A DNA stretch of 64,000 nucleotides, taken from assembly GCF_028583425.1 (NCBI RefSeq), contig NC_072791.1:199306311-199370310 (forward strand). The letters are read 5' to 3'. The notes below the pieces were generated by a model that made no database searches, was not told the DNA's origin, and was given only the letters and a program-made list of their open reading frames with translations. The translations under genes and the position numbers were made by a program. This document shows, piece after piece, positions 33,439 to 45,010 of the stretch. Numbering within the stretch: position 1 is the stretch's first letter; each line of letters opens with the position of its first letter. Source of the DNA: Eublepharis macularius (lineage: Eukaryota; Chordata; Lepidosauria; Squamata; Eublepharidae).

Positions 33439-33557
33439 CAGCCTTGCCCAACCACTGTTTTATTTACTTTTGAATGAATGGCTGTATAGTTTGTATGTTG
33501 TCATCTTCTGTCCCTTACATTTGAATTTGCCAAGGGCACATGTTAGCTGCTAATAAG

Positions 33558-33786
33558 TGCTGTTGTAGAATAGTGGTTAAGTAGTTAGGATGCGAATCCG
33601 CACTCTGCTGATTTGAATCCTGCTACTGCCATGAACTTGGCAGGTGGCCTTGAGTACGCCACTCCTCTCAGGCCCAGATCCCCAGCTGTATTGTGGGGAT
33701 AACAACAACACAGACTTTGTTCGCTGCTCTGAGTGTGGCATGCTGTCTACAGGAATGGTATATAAATACAGTTGTTGTTGTTAAAT
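33558..33786 (+). mobile_element. tRNA-derived squamate SINE
   Basis: Head tgctgttgtagaatagtggtt, B-box region gatttgaatcctgc, body ggccttgagtacgccactc, tail tatataaatacagttgttgttg. It may lie inside the right end of the 33011 element, because the missing terminus of that family appears at 33862. Confidence 0.65.
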
Positions 33787-33861
33787 AAGACAAAGAAGTT
33801 CATCAGCCGACTTTACTGAATATATAACATAAATGCACAATCTAGTATCACTTCAAACATT

Positions 33862-33906
33862 CCAGTCTTGCTGTTCTACTGCAGACCCACACAGCTACCC
33901 ACCTGA
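33862..33906. mobile_element. Displaced terminus of the foldback family
   Basis: cagtcttgctgttctactgc followed by agacccacacagctacccacctg is the outermost end of the family, matching 14812-14845. The 33011 copy stops just short of this sequence. Confidence 0.6.
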
Positions 33907-36150
33907 TAAATATACAGTGTATTTCACAAAACCTAGAGGAAGACTATAGATGTTCTTAATCTTTTTGTTCTCCTGGTTGTTTCTACTTCATCAGACCTAG
34001 GAATAGAATTTTCTGTAACTGGCATACAGGAATTTCTATTAAAATATTAATGTTGTGCATTTTTGTATAATCCAACTATTACATTAGTATATGGAAATGT
34101 GTAGAACGATTTGCCTTTGGGTCTGCAGAGTCTGTATCTTGCATTTATTGCATGCTGCAGAAAGAAGCCTTTTGGCCAAAGCGGTGTGTTTAATTTCATT
34201 TTTTAGTCTTCAGTTACAAGCTTCTGGCAGGCTTTTAACCCGCTACTGTTACCTGGTGGCGCCGATATTTCATCAGCGTTAGACAAGCAGTCTACCTGGA
34301 CATAGGCCCAGATGCGCCTTCATGAGTAGTGAACGTGATCTCTTGTGTTAAGGAATCCAAGACTTTTAGAACTGGGAATCCCAAGGGAGCTGAAAGAAAA
34401 CTGTGTTTGAAGCTTGGCTCTTGCGGCTTTTAAAAAAACCATTCTCTTTGTGCTTTTGTGGCGCATAGTCTTATGAGCAAATTGCTCTCTGTGCAACCGT
34501 TTTTTGGTCCTATTGACAACATAAAATAGAAAGTAGAAGGGATACAAACTATTAAAGGGTGTAGTATTGTAATGTTCTTTAACCTGCCTTGATTGCCACT
34601 TGTAGATGGTCTCATAACAATGACTAAAGAAAAGGTAGTTTATTTATAGTGTTCCCTCTCTGGTGTTTTTCTTTTTTCCAAATATGTCAGGGAACACTGT
34701 TTATATTAACAGACTGAATCTAGTTCTGATATTTGCTATGACTTTTCTTCCATTAAATGTAGTACATTTGTGAATTTTAGGGTGTAATCACTTGGCCATC
34801 GTGGCTACGCTCCAATCATTTGTTTCACTTGTATAAGATTTTTGAAAGCTCAGTTGTATAGCCGTATAGCAGCGAGTGAGGAGGGCATCTATACTATTAA
34901 AGCCCACTTTTATTTTTGATGTGTAATACCCTGGTAGAGCTTTCATTAACAGTTGCTTTAATCTTCTTATTTCTTGCTGACATTTTATTAGTATGAATCA
35001 TAAGCAAGAAGATGATTTAAAAGGCAGCAGAATAAAACCGTGTATGATGAAAGCAAGGGGTTGGATTCAAAGTACCCTCACAAGAGCTCTGCTGACAGAG
35101 TTACTTCCTTCCCTCGTCCTTCCTCCTGTAGTCCAGTGAAGCGAAATTGGAAAAATTGCCCTCCACCCTTTCCTGGCGGCAGTATCTTATACTGGTGGAA
35201 AACAAGACTTGGGGTCCAAGCCAAACTCCCCCCCCTCATTTTGTTATTTGTGTGAATGAAGCAGTGTTCTTGGACATCCCTACCTCTTGCCCGCCTGCCA
35301 GAGCCCCCTGGCCAGCCTCAAAACCCGTTGTGGGTAGAGGACGCTTTGGCCGTGAGGTTGGGTATGGTGTGTGGAGCATTAGCAGGAAGAGGGGAGGGCT
35401 CAGTGGAAGTCATCCTCCAGTCTTTCATGTGAACAGAGAAAAGGCCCTGCAAGAAGGATTAATTCCTCTCCTGGTGAAGTGCTCTGCCCTGGATCCAGCA
35501 TCATTCCCAGGGATCACCCAGACCGCTGGGGAACATATTTTTGTAGACCTGCGGGGTTCGAAGGTGACCAAATGCTCTTTTCCTTGCTCACAGTTCAGGT
35601 TCTCCAGGTCAAACCAAATAAGAAAACAGAATAAAAACACAGGAACAAATAAATTGCATGTTTTATTTTGCTCGTTTACCTTCGTAAATGAGGGGCATTC
35701 TGTGTTCTCATTTTTGTGTGTGTATTTGTGACCTTGGGGGGAACTGCAGTTGTGGTGAACCGTAGTAACCCGTTTTGAAACTAGCATTTATAGTGGCTCT
35801 CCAAAGTGCCATGATGCCTGGGTTCCCAAAACAGTTGTGGCACGTGCGCTGCACACCTGCTGCTCCCTTGAATCATCTCTAAACCTTGTTTGCTGATACA
35901 ACATGGCTCTTCTAATTCTCTGTCGCGCTTGGCTTTGGGGTAAGGTTGAGATCTGATCAGTAATTGCTAGGCTAGACCCAATATAACAAAAACTCCCAGA
36001 GGTCATTTTAATGAGCAAGGAAAAACAGTTTGGACTTGTATTACTTTAAAAGTAATGATAAAAACAAACATTCCCATCCTTCAAATGGAGTGTGAAGGGG
36101 TGAATGAATCTCACCAAAACACATCACATTTGGGGCCAAGAAATGGTCAG
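33907..36150. other. Intronic DNA without recognised features
   Basis: About 2.2 kb. It contains a 194-codon open frame (35147-35731, plus) with no recognisable domain, which I regard as chance or decayed repeat. Confidence 0.4.
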
Positions 36151-36151
36151 A

Positions 36152-36358
36152 TTAATTTATTTGTACCCCATCTTTCTGTCCAAAGAGGGTTATATCATTT
36201 TCATGTCCTCCATTTTATCCTTACAACAACCCTGTGAGGCAGGTTAGGCTGAGAGTATGTGATTGGCCCAAGGCCACCTAGGAAGCTTTCATGTCAGCGT
36301 GGGGATTCGAACCTGGGTCTCCCAGATCCTAATCTGAAACTCTAACCAGTACTGCATG
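36152..36358 (-). mobile_element. tRNA-derived squamate SINE, minus strand
   Basis: Reversed tail attaatttatttgtacccc, ttatccttacaacaaccctg then tgaggcaggttaggctgaga, and reversed B-box ggggattcgaacctgggtct near 36301. A well-preserved copy. Confidence 0.8.
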
Positions 36359-36782
36359 TTGGATCTCACTAATCTGGCTCCTCAGCACAGAAGCCAGCAC
36401 CGCATTCTGTTCCGGCTAATAAAAATCTTGCTTCCCTGAATAAAGAGAGTAGAGCACAACAATACCTTTTCTTTACCACGAAGAAAATATAGGTAGCATG
36501 AATGCACCTGGTATAGCTTTGAGTCCCATTGATGGGAAGAAACATAGAATATAAAGATTTTAAGATATATTGTTGTCCTCACTTCTCTGAGCACATCTGT
36601 CATTAGAGAGTGTTAAGCTGCTCACTGTATTCCCCCAAATAGAATAACGGAAGTGTCAAGCCCTCAAAGCACTTAGTTGGTTCTGATCCACCTCCACACA
36701 GCTGATTCTCCTTAGATATTGCTAAGATATGCTGCTTGCTTAGATATTGAAAATCTGTCACTTTGACAAATAAATGGGCAGC

Positions 36783-37003
36783 AGTGGCGGCGTAGTGGTT
36801 AGAGGGCTGTACTGGGACCTGGGGAGGCCCAGCTTTGAACCCCCACCCCTGCCATGGAAACTTACTGGGTGATCTTGAGCTAGTTACAAACCCTGAGCCT
36901 AACCTACCTCACAGGGTTGTTCTGAGGCTAAAATGGAGCAGAGGAGTTGCTTTGGGTCCCCAGTGGGGAGAAAGTTGGGCCATAAAAGAAGTAAATAAAT
37001 GAC
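36783..37003 (+). mobile_element. tRNA-derived squamate SINE
   Basis: Head agtggcggcgtagtggttag, body gcctaacctacctcacaggg, tail ggccataaaagaagtaaataaa. It has lost the exact B-box consensus. Confidence 0.75.
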
Positions 37004-37169
37004 AATAGTAATAATAAATAACTACTTTATACATCTTTGCTTTCTTTATAAAATAGATATACATGTAAAATTTCGTTTTTCCTTTTAACTAGACGTCCTA
37101 TACAGAACTTGGCTCTTCTGTGTACTTCTAGGACATCATAACTTGGATGACAAAAACAATGTGTTATAG

Positions 37170-37373
37170 TAGGGTTGCCAGCTCTGTCTTAGGAAATTCC
37201 TGGGGATTTGGAGGTAGTACCTGGAGAGGAATAGTTTCTCCTGAGTCACTATGGTCTACCATAGAATCCATCCTCTGAAGCGTCCGTTGCCTCTAAGGGA
37301 CCTGATCGCTGTAATCTGGAGAAGTGGTAGTTCCTGGAGAACTCCAGGCCCCACCTGGAGGTTGGTAAGCCAA
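37170..37373. mobile_element. hAT MITE (TAGGGTTGCCA family), 204 bp
   Basis: It begins TAGGGTTGCCAGCTCTG and ends cctggaggttggtaagccaa. Flanks TGTTATAG (37162-37169) and TGTTATCG (37374-37381) are an 8-bp duplication with one change. The internal gggatttggaggtag…cctggag…ctctgaagcg words are shared with 55733, 57100 and 62014. Confidence 0.85.
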
Positions 37374-38975
37374 TGTTATCGATATTGAGCACAGTTCACC
37401 ATTAATAAAAGGGAGCTGTGATGTCCATTTCAATGGGCTTGAGCAAATGAACAAGGGTGAATTTAGCCCATTGAATCTGGAGGATTTTACAGCAGAGGTG
37501 AAGAACTCAATGTTATCTGTATTCCCAGTCCCTGCATACGAAGAACGACTTTTACAAGCCTGCTCTGGAAAGTGAGTGACTAGCTCAGTAGAATGCACGG
37601 TTTGGAGTGCTTAAGTCCACTGGGTTGGTTCTAGCAGAAAATTTCCCCTAACAGAAGGGAGTATAATTTTTGCTAGTACTTGCACGCCCACTGCAAACCT
37701 CTGTCCCCCCACCCATGCTTTTCTGCGGGGTCCACAGTGTTTTTAGGGGTCAGTTTGGGCTACAAAGGGAAGCAAGGAAATCCCATTGGCAGAAATCCGT
37801 TCCGTCAGATTTACCTTGGGGTCCAATCCATGAGTTCCAAAAGGCTTCTGCATAACTGTAAAGATTGGGCTGCAATTTCTCAAAATGGGTGTATTTTTCT
37901 CATGGACACACATGCGCAAGAAATTCACACGCAAGAAACAGAAACTGGCTTCTGCTCCTGAACTGCACAAAAGGTTGCCAGTTAACCTACAACTCCAAAA
38001 GGGATGCATTGTCAACTTTTTTGGCAGGTTAATTAGTTTATATTTGTAAAGCTTTTCAAAGGTGAAAAATGCTATTAAAATGTTAAACAGAATTTTATAT
38101 GCTGCCATCCAGCAATTGAATGGGTGCTAGGTTTCCTTTCAGCATTTAAATATTCCTATTAATTAGGAATAGGCTTAGAAACTGTGCTACCATCTTGTAT
38201 ATATTGATGTGTTTGCCTCCTACAGGGCAACTGTTGGTTACCAAATTAGCTGTTCCTTGTACTAGAAACCAGTTGATGTGCTTGCCTCTGGCATTTTATC
38301 GAATGTGTTGCTTCACAGAACCATTACTAGTGACTTCGGTTAAAAGCAAATAAACTGAACTGAGTGATTACGGGAGCAATCCTAAACAGGGCTACTTAGA
38401 AGAAAGTCCCTCTTTATTCAGGGATTACAGACTTTGAAACACACAAAGTAAATCCACAGTTTGGTTTCTCCAATAATGGTTGAACCCCTTTCCCCCCGTC
38501 TTAGACGTTCAACATGGAAACAATGTTAACTTCATCTTTTTAACTATGGAAAATATATGAACTTCAAAAATAGTCAGACATCGATTAGGTTAATAAAAAC
38601 GACATTTTCCTAGGTGTATAAACTTAAACGAGGCTTGCTTTCTGTGATTACATTTTTTACAGAATTTGACAATTGTGGTAGCTGTTCTACAAAAAAATGA
38701 CTTGGGGTTCTGGAAGATAATGTAAAGCGGTAGGCCAGTGGATCAGAATGAATAAGTCATAGTGGATCCAGCCATATTGATAGCTTTTGCAAAATTGCTT
38801 GCCAGTTCTCAGAAGCTTAGTCTGCTTTAGAATATTTTCACATTCAGAGTCATCTTCTGTAAGATGCTTTGGTAAAGAAATAAGCGAATTCTAGACTATA
38901 CTACTGTGTTGCTGTAAGTATGCACCCGCTATGTAATTTCCATATCTTTTAACCTATGTTTAATTGCTTAGGCAA

Positions 38976-39178
38976 GGGCCGTTTTCACACGCCTGTAAAC
39001 ACCTCTAGAAAATCATGCAAAACTCATGGAACGACGGCGTCTTCATAGAGCGATTTCCCTTAATGGCACGATGATGTCAGAAATCGTGTCATTAAATGGG
39101 AAATCGCACTATGAAGACACCGACAAGCCGTACATTTTGTGCTATTTTCTTGAGGCTTTAGATGTGTGAAAACGGCTC
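38976..39178. mobile_element. Palindromic MITE (GGGCCGTTTTCACAC family), 203 bp
   Basis: It begins gggccgttttcacacgcct and ends gatgtgtgaaaacggctc. The arms are inverted through most of its length (gcgtcttcatagagcgattt / aaatcgcactatgaagacac). No clear target duplication. Confidence 0.75.
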
Positions 39179-39224
39179 ATGTTGTAGCTCTGTGTCAGAT
39201 TTCTACTTGTTTTCAAATTTCTGC

Positions 39225-39748
39225 AGTCCAAACCCTGTTGTATTGTTTATTGGATATCCCAGCTTTTGATCATATTGACATACGCTTAGGGTTCCCAGTT
39301 GCCTGCCAGTGGCAGGCAATCTCCCAAGGATTTGCCCTGTTGCCCACCAATTGCTGGTGATGGCAGGAGGAGGCAAACCCCTTGGAGATTGCCCACCACC
39401 AGTAGGCAACTCAGGAAAGCATGCACCGGTGGGGTGTGACGATGTCATTTCTTGAAGTGATGTTGTGCCAGCCGTGAGCGTGCTCCCATGTTTTTCCGGG
39501 CCAATTTTGGCCCCAAATAGGCCAGAATAAATCCCATGCAAAGTGCAGGAGCATGCCTGCAACAGAGTGATGACATCACTTCCTGGAAGTGATGTCATTG
39601 TGCAAACATTGGGAGTGTACACAAGCATGGCACAAGGTAAGTGCCAGGTCCCCCCCACCAGGAAGGGATAGTAGCCTGGCAACCGTACTTACGTTGTGTA
39701 ATCTGTCTTGAGTCCCAGTGAGAGAGGCTGGCTATAAATAAAAAATTT
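39225..39748 (+). mobile_element. LINE 3' tail, split by a hAT element
   Basis: Sequence to 39286 (gtttattggatatcccagct… catattgacatacgct) continues at 39688 (ttgtgtaatctgtcttgagtcccagtgag … ggctataaataaa). The joined order matches the reversed LINE tails at 17938 and 44260. The gap is filled by 39287-39687. Confidence 0.65.
39287..39687. mobile_element. hAT-like element in a LINE tail, 401 bp
   Basis: It begins TAGGGTTCCCAGTTGCCTGC and ends gtagcctggcaaccgta, inverted TAGGGTTGCCAGG-type ends. Flanks CATACGCT and CTTACGTT agree at 6 of 8 positions, a worn 8-bp duplication. Contains the gtgatgacatcacttcctgg palindrome. Confidence 0.7.
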
Positions 39749-40287
39749 AGAAGGCTCATCTTTCAAATTATTTTTATATGAAAAATATAGGGGGAATTAC
39801 CACTGTTATCAATCCAGATGATGCAAATACCTTTTGGTGGCCGCTTCTACATGTCACAGCCGACTTTAATTGGAGTAGTTGAACTTAAGTTAGGACAGCA
39901 TGTTTTGAACAAAAGGTGGAAATCTAGAGACAAAACAAGAAGGTAGGGCTTACTGGTTTCATTGGGTGTTTCATAAATAATTTTAATATATAGCTTATGT
40001 TATTTAAGATGCCTATTTCTTTGAACCCTTGGGGGATTGTTCTCTTTTATCTAAAGAAGGTAAAGTGTACGCTGGAGTGGGAACTGGTAAGTAATATTTC
40101 CAAATCTTTGCTATCGTTTAATTAAATCAGCTTTTGAAGGAACTGTGACTTTGACATGATGCCTCTCGGGAGTAGGAAATGACTATTAAGTTGCCATGGT
40201 CTTCTGTCTCAATAAATAGATGATAAATTGAAGATGTTATATTCCTGATACTTTATGTTAAATTTTTGTGGATTGACACAGGTCCAA

Positions 40288-40590
40288 GGATACCAGGTCC
40301 CCCTAACCTCCCGGCGGACAGGCAGGGGACCTAGCACTTACCTTGTTGGCGATGGCTGGTGCTCTGCACACGCACTCCTGCACTTCTCACCGGGCCAATT
40401 TGGGCCCCAAATGGGTCCAATTTGGCTTGTTTGAGGCCCTAATCAGCCCACTGAGAAACACAGGAGTGCTCTCAGGGGCGGTATGATGACATCACTCCCG
40501 GGAGAGCATGCCCGGGAGGCCCCTTCCCCCACCTTTCCTCCCCCACTGGGCTGGTGAGTAGAGGTGGGGGGGGGCAGACGGTGGGAGCAA
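40288..40590. mobile_element. hAT-like element fragment
   Basis: The segment ataccaggtccccctaacct, then ggcaggggacctagcacttacc, and gggccaatttgggccccaaat are typical of lizard TAGGGTTGCCAGGTCC-type elements and related to 39287. The right end, before 40600, is not clear. Confidence 0.45.
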
Positions 40591-41389
40591 AGGACCTATT
40601 TCAATGCTGATCATATTTCATCCCTATCTTTTCTAATCTGTGTTGGGGAAGCAGGGGTGTGAAGGCAGAGTTTTGAACAGTTGTAGATTTCCATGTGTGC
40701 TAGAGCCCTAATGGAAGCATACTGGAAAGATTGTGCCAGCAGCTTGCGCTACATTGAACTTAACTGAAGCCCAACTTGCATCTTTGGCCTTGACAGGTAT
40801 TGCAGGGTATCTAATGTTGTTGCTTGCATGAATGGCACTGCACTAAGTGTGTTTACCTTTCCTTTCATGATTTCTGGACCCAACCCTTACTTTGACCATA
40901 CGCTCGAGCTAAAATTCTGAAAGATTTGCATTAAGGTAAATGTCTACTTGACTAAAATCTCTGGCAATGGATAACTCTGAAAAATTTCACACAAATGCCT
41001 GTGAATTAAATCAGTTTAATTTGCTGAAAGGGCAAGATATATCTCTTTCAGCCCCTCCCTTATTCCAGTGAATAATAGTTTTAATGATGCTGGCTATAAC
41101 CTACTGCCCTTATGACTTAGGCAATCTACACAAATCAAGGTTTTGTCTACAGTCTGTGCATGATCCAAGAGTGCACATTCTCTGAACAGGAATTGCTGAT
41201 ACTTCTCGATGATTTAGAAATTGATATAGTATAAGTGGACATCCTCCACGGAAACATCAGTTCAACACAATCTTGATTCCCATCGAGCTATTGCTTAGTA
41301 AATTGGAAAACATCCTATCAGTCCCTAAGATCTGTAGAAATAACTATAATTTCAGAAGTTTCATTTTAAAAAATGTATCCGGTCTTTCT

Positions 41390-42040
41390 GGGTAGTCATA
41401 GCGTCTCCTTGCGCCTTGCAATCCAGTCTTTAGAAGGTGTAATTCTACATATTAAATGTACATAAGATCAAGTAACCTGCCAGAAGAAAATAATTTCTTT
41501 GAATAAATAAGTCATTTTCATATTTGCATATCTGCTAAAGCATGCAGCCATAATACTTATCACTATACTGAGACTGCCAAATATACTTTGTCGGAGAAAA
41601 CGGGCAAAGCAACATTTCCAGTCATGGGGGGCAAAGTCTACGTGCTACAGTGTGTATGCACATATTTTGTGTCCATATAGCAAAGCCATACAGATAGAAG
41701 ACAAAATCAGTGTACTTGATCCCAGACAGGAATGGGTCCAGTGTGTTTAAACCTGATTCTCCTCCACACGTTTCTCTATACATGCTTATGTAACTTGTAC
41801 ATGGTCATTTCCAATACTCACATATTAAGGACCTCTAAGCATTCCAAGTTGGAGAAATTTTCTAGCTTTGCAAATGCAGAAATGATAACAACATCCCATA
41901 TTTGTATCCTGCCTCTGCCTCAGTTTTCAATCTATGTACATAGATTTAACAGCTTAATTTTATTTCACTGTATAGCATACATATTATGTGCATATGGACA
42001 CCTATTTTCTTTAGCTTTATTATAATATTGGCATTTTTCT
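41390..42040. other. Unique AT-rich block, possible conserved non-coding element
   Basis: No repeat recognised. It contains TTTGCATATC (octamer-like) near 41523 and many AT-rich homeodomain-type cores. Conservation cannot be judged from one sequence. Confidence 0.25.
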
Positions 42041-42269
42041 TGTTCGTGGGGGCAGCAGGGGAGGAACATCTTGCTAGCAGCAGATGAATAGTTTCTGGAT
42101 TGAATTTGTTTCTCCTCTGCTTCTGGACATTTAACCTGGATGTCATCAGAGGCATGAGCCAAAGAGCTCTTGACCTTGTTTCGTAGCTTGTGGCTGGCAA
42201 TCTGACGCTTTGAAGTGAACTGCACCAATGGACCCAGGATCTGGCCAAGATCTGGAGTGTTTTTCTTTG

Positions 42270-42358
42270 ATTGGTTCGATTTGTTTATTTAAACTGTATT
42301 TTGTAAGCTGCTTTGGCTCTCTTTTTGGGAGGAAAGCCGGGCAAAAGCACATAAAGAA
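42270..42358 (+). mobile_element. LINE 3' end fragment
   Basis: gtaagctgctttggctctct followed by ttttgggaggaaagccgggc and a degraded A-rich tail is the usual LINE end. Only the last ~90 bp are recognisable. Confidence 0.55.
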
Positions 42359-42994
42359 AAGGAAGAAAGAAACCTGTATGGTACATTGTGGCCTGTCCAG
42401 CTTCAGCTCTGAAATGATGGATAACTGAGTTGTTGTTTGCTGAGAGTTTATGCAATCAAGATTAAGAGATTGCTCAATCAGGATAGTTATCCTGAGAAAA
42501 CTGCTGAGCGTGTTTGGCCCATGCTATTACAGACAGTGGTGGGTCATTCAAAAGCCAGTATGGAATTCTGAGATTCCCCAACCCGAGGACAAACTATGAT
42601 GGTTTTCCAGTAGTTTTCCTCATAGTTAAACAGAAATGGATCTCATCAGGAATTGCTAACACCTTTTTAGTTCGCTTCAACCTCTGACTCAATCCTTGAT
42701 CATGTAACCCAATGGGAAGTCAAAGTGAGTTCAAAGGTTATCATTTAGCTCCACTAAACTATGCTACCATATCTCTGTGATGTGGTTGGAACTGAATACA
42801 AATTCTCCATTGAAGTCATGGATTGCTGCTAATTTACTCATCAGTTTTGTGTGAAATTCTTGAAGAGTCTTGCATAGGCAAAGCTGCTGTAAAAGAAGAA
42901 AAATACGGTTAAGACAGACCAACTTCTTTCTGTACATTCTAATCTGGATAAGTGTTGCTGTTGTTGTTGTTGTTGACATTATCTAAATAAATAA

Positions 42995-43740
42995 ATAGAA
43001 ATATTTTACGTCCCGCTTTTCTCTGCAGTGGAGACCTGAAGTGACTTAGAAGATCATTCTCACAACAGAAACCCTGTGAGGTTAGATTAAGCTGTTAGAA
43101 GGAGTGGTCCAAGATGATCTTGGTGGCTGAGAACTAAGCTACAAGTGATGCCAGACACATGTTTTTTAATGTATCAAGGATACAGTTTTACCTGGGAACT
43201 GTAGTTGAAAACAGCATTATGTATGTAGCACGGGGAGGCAGGAGAGGGGAAGAGCTTTTCAAAGACAGTATTCAAAGATAAGAGCCAGCTAGAATGTGAG
43301 TCCATCTGTCTTTATATCTTGGAGAGTGGAGTGATTGCAAAAGCCGAATGAGAATAGCCGGTGAATGATAATGGCAGGCGTGATTGAATAGGGTAGGGTA
43401 TGCAGAGGAGTAGTGGGTGTGAAGAAATTAGCATTGGTAAGGAGACAGGAAGCCAATGTCTCAATTCAGTCCAGGTGGATGCATTGTCTTGAGCTTCGTT
43501 ATCAGTAGAGTTTGTTACCAGCTCTTCTCCTCCCTGCTTCTCCACACTAGTGACAGGGTCTTGTATTCCTCTCTTGAAAATGGAAGAAAACAATTGCAAA
43601 GTTTCTCTCTCCAAGCGATCCCACGACATGTTAAAAAACATGTGTCTGGTGTCACTTGTAGCTTAGCTCTGAATCAAGGTTTGAACCTGGGTTTCCCAGA
43701 GCCTAGTCCAATACATTAGCTACTACACCATGCTGATTCT
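42995..43740 (-). mobile_element. tRNA-derived SINE, minus strand, split by a TIR element
   Basis: The left part (42995-43133) has ttctcacaacagaaaccctg then gaggttagattaagctg. The right part (43668-43740) has the reversed B-box ggtttgaacctgggtttccc and tccaatacattagctactacacc. Together they make one SINE. The 534 bp between belong to another element. Confidence 0.65.
43134..43667. mobile_element. TIR element inserted in a SINE
   Basis: The left end ctaagctacaagtgatgcca followed by gacacatgttttttaa and the right end ttaaaaaacatgtgtctggt followed by gtcacttgtagcttag are near-perfect inverted repeats of ~35 bp. The AAGCTACAAG core also starts the 31009 element. A convincing target duplication was not found. 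No coding content was recognised. Confidence 0.7.
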
Positions 43741-43945
43741 CAGTTATGCACCACTTTAGAGTGTTCGCAGGCATTATCTCATTGGTAATCCTTACAAACC
43801 CTGTAATATAGATTAGTGGTGTTCTCATATAGCTGATCTGATGCTGGGACAGAATGAATTACTTATGTCCCTTTGAAATTATGAAAGAAATGAGCTTTGA
43901 ACCAGGGATTTCTTGACCTGTATTGAAGGCAGCATGCTTACTTAC

Positions 43946-44201
43946 TGGAGAGCCAGTTTGGTGTAGTGGTTAAGAGCGCGGGACTCTAATTTGGAGAACC
44001 GGGTTTGATTCTCCACTCTTCCAGTTGAAGCCAGCTGGGTGACCTTGGGTCAGTCACAACTTCTAGGAGCTCTCTCAGCCCCACCCACCTCACAGGGTGT
44101 TTGTTGTTGTGGGGATAATAATAACATACTTTGTAAACCGCTCTGAGTGGGCATTAAACTGTCCTGAAGGGCAGTATATAAATCTATTATTATTATTATT
44201 A
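43946..44201 (+). mobile_element. tRNA-derived squamate SINE, well preserved
   Basis: Head agccagtttggtgtagtggt then taagagcgcggg (A-box), ggtttgattctcc (B-box), body gaagccagctgggtgacctt, ctctcagccccacccacctc, tail gcagtatataaatctattatt. This is the most complete copy here. Confidence 0.85.
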
Positions 44202-44259
44202 CTTGGAAATTTCCTGCTGTAATGGCTGAGGCTTACTTCTGAGAATTTTATGGTTGTTG

Positions 44260-44541
44260 TTTATTTATAGTCCGCCTTTCTCATTGAGATCCAAGGCAGA
44301 TTACGTATTGCAAGTGAATGCAATGTCATCAACAGCTAGGACATTCAGAGAGCAAAAATACAACATGAGCAACAGTTAGGACATTCAATGATATGGTAGC
44401 CACAATTTTGAAAGACTATCAGAAAGCTGAACACATAGATGAAATCTTTCTGAATGTAAAGCCTAAGTAATTAACATAACATCATTAGCAATGTTGAACT
44501 CCCCAGTAGGAATGTATCTACATCAGCAAACAGCAAACAGT
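44260..44541 (-). mobile_element. LINE 3' tail, minus strand (left part, interrupted)
   Basis: tttatttatagtccgccttt then tcattgagatccaaggcaga, through ttagcaatgttgaactcccc and agtaggaatgtatctacatc. Paralogue of 17938-18208 plus 19401-19490. It resumes at 44952 (acccaatagcctaatctata). Confidence 0.7.
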
Positions 44542-44943
44542 CAGGGCCGGCGCGCCCATTGAGGCCAGGTAGGCAGTGGCCTCAGGGCACGGGGTGCCGG
44601 AGGGGGAACCGGAGGAGGAGCGGGGGGGCGGGAGCACGCACCACAGAGCTGCAGCCTCCTAGCCCTCCTGCCCCACCCTGCGCCGCCAGCACATGCCCCC
44701 GGCCGGGCTCAGCAGCTGCGGGCAGGCGTCTGCGACGGCGCAGGGAAACCGAGCGGGAGAGCTCGGAGGCCACCCACGTGCCGTCCCAGCTGCCCACCAC
44801 AGCAATCGGGTTGGCGGCATGCGCGCCTGTGATGATGTCACATGTGACATCATCATGCAGGCCGGTGAGTGTGCGTGCATGTGCATGCGGGCGCCCGGGA
44901 GCCCGGCCGGCCACAGGTGCCAAAAACCCTGGCACTGCTGCTG
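44542..44943. mobile_element. GC-rich hAT-like element, 402 bp
   Basis: It begins cagggccggcgcgcccattg. Both flanks are CAAACAGT (44534-44541 and 44944-44951), a perfect 8-bp duplication. The paralogous LINE tail at 19.4 kb reads through this site (gacagtacccaatag), which confirms the insertion. Long open frames across it (133-135 codons) come from its GC richness. Termini match poorly beyond CAG. Confidence 0.75.
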
Positions 44944-44951
44944 CAAACAGT

Positions 44952-45010
44952 ACCCAATAGCCTAATCTATAGTCCCTGTCCCTTACCAAGGTATCTCTCT
45001 GAGCTATTGC
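44952..45010 (-). mobile_element. LINE 3' tail, right part
   Basis: acccaatagcctaatctata then gtccctgtcccttac, ending tctctgagctatt, continues the LINE copy of 44260 beyond the inserted element and parallels 19440-19485. Confidence 0.6.

Noticed and set aside
35147..35731. 194-codon plus-strand frame
   Set aside because: No recognisable domain, low-complexity Pro/Ser content and no splice or promoter context. Treated as chance.
43946..44030. Genuine tRNA genes at SINE heads (several loci)
   Set aside because: A- and B-box-like words are present, but the heads do not fold into complete cloverleafs and are followed by SINE bodies.
44559..44989. Overlapping open frames of 90-135 codons on both strands
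   Set aside because: They lie inside a GC-rich inserted element (44542-44943 with CAAACAGT duplications). High GC explains the lack of stops, and no domain is present.
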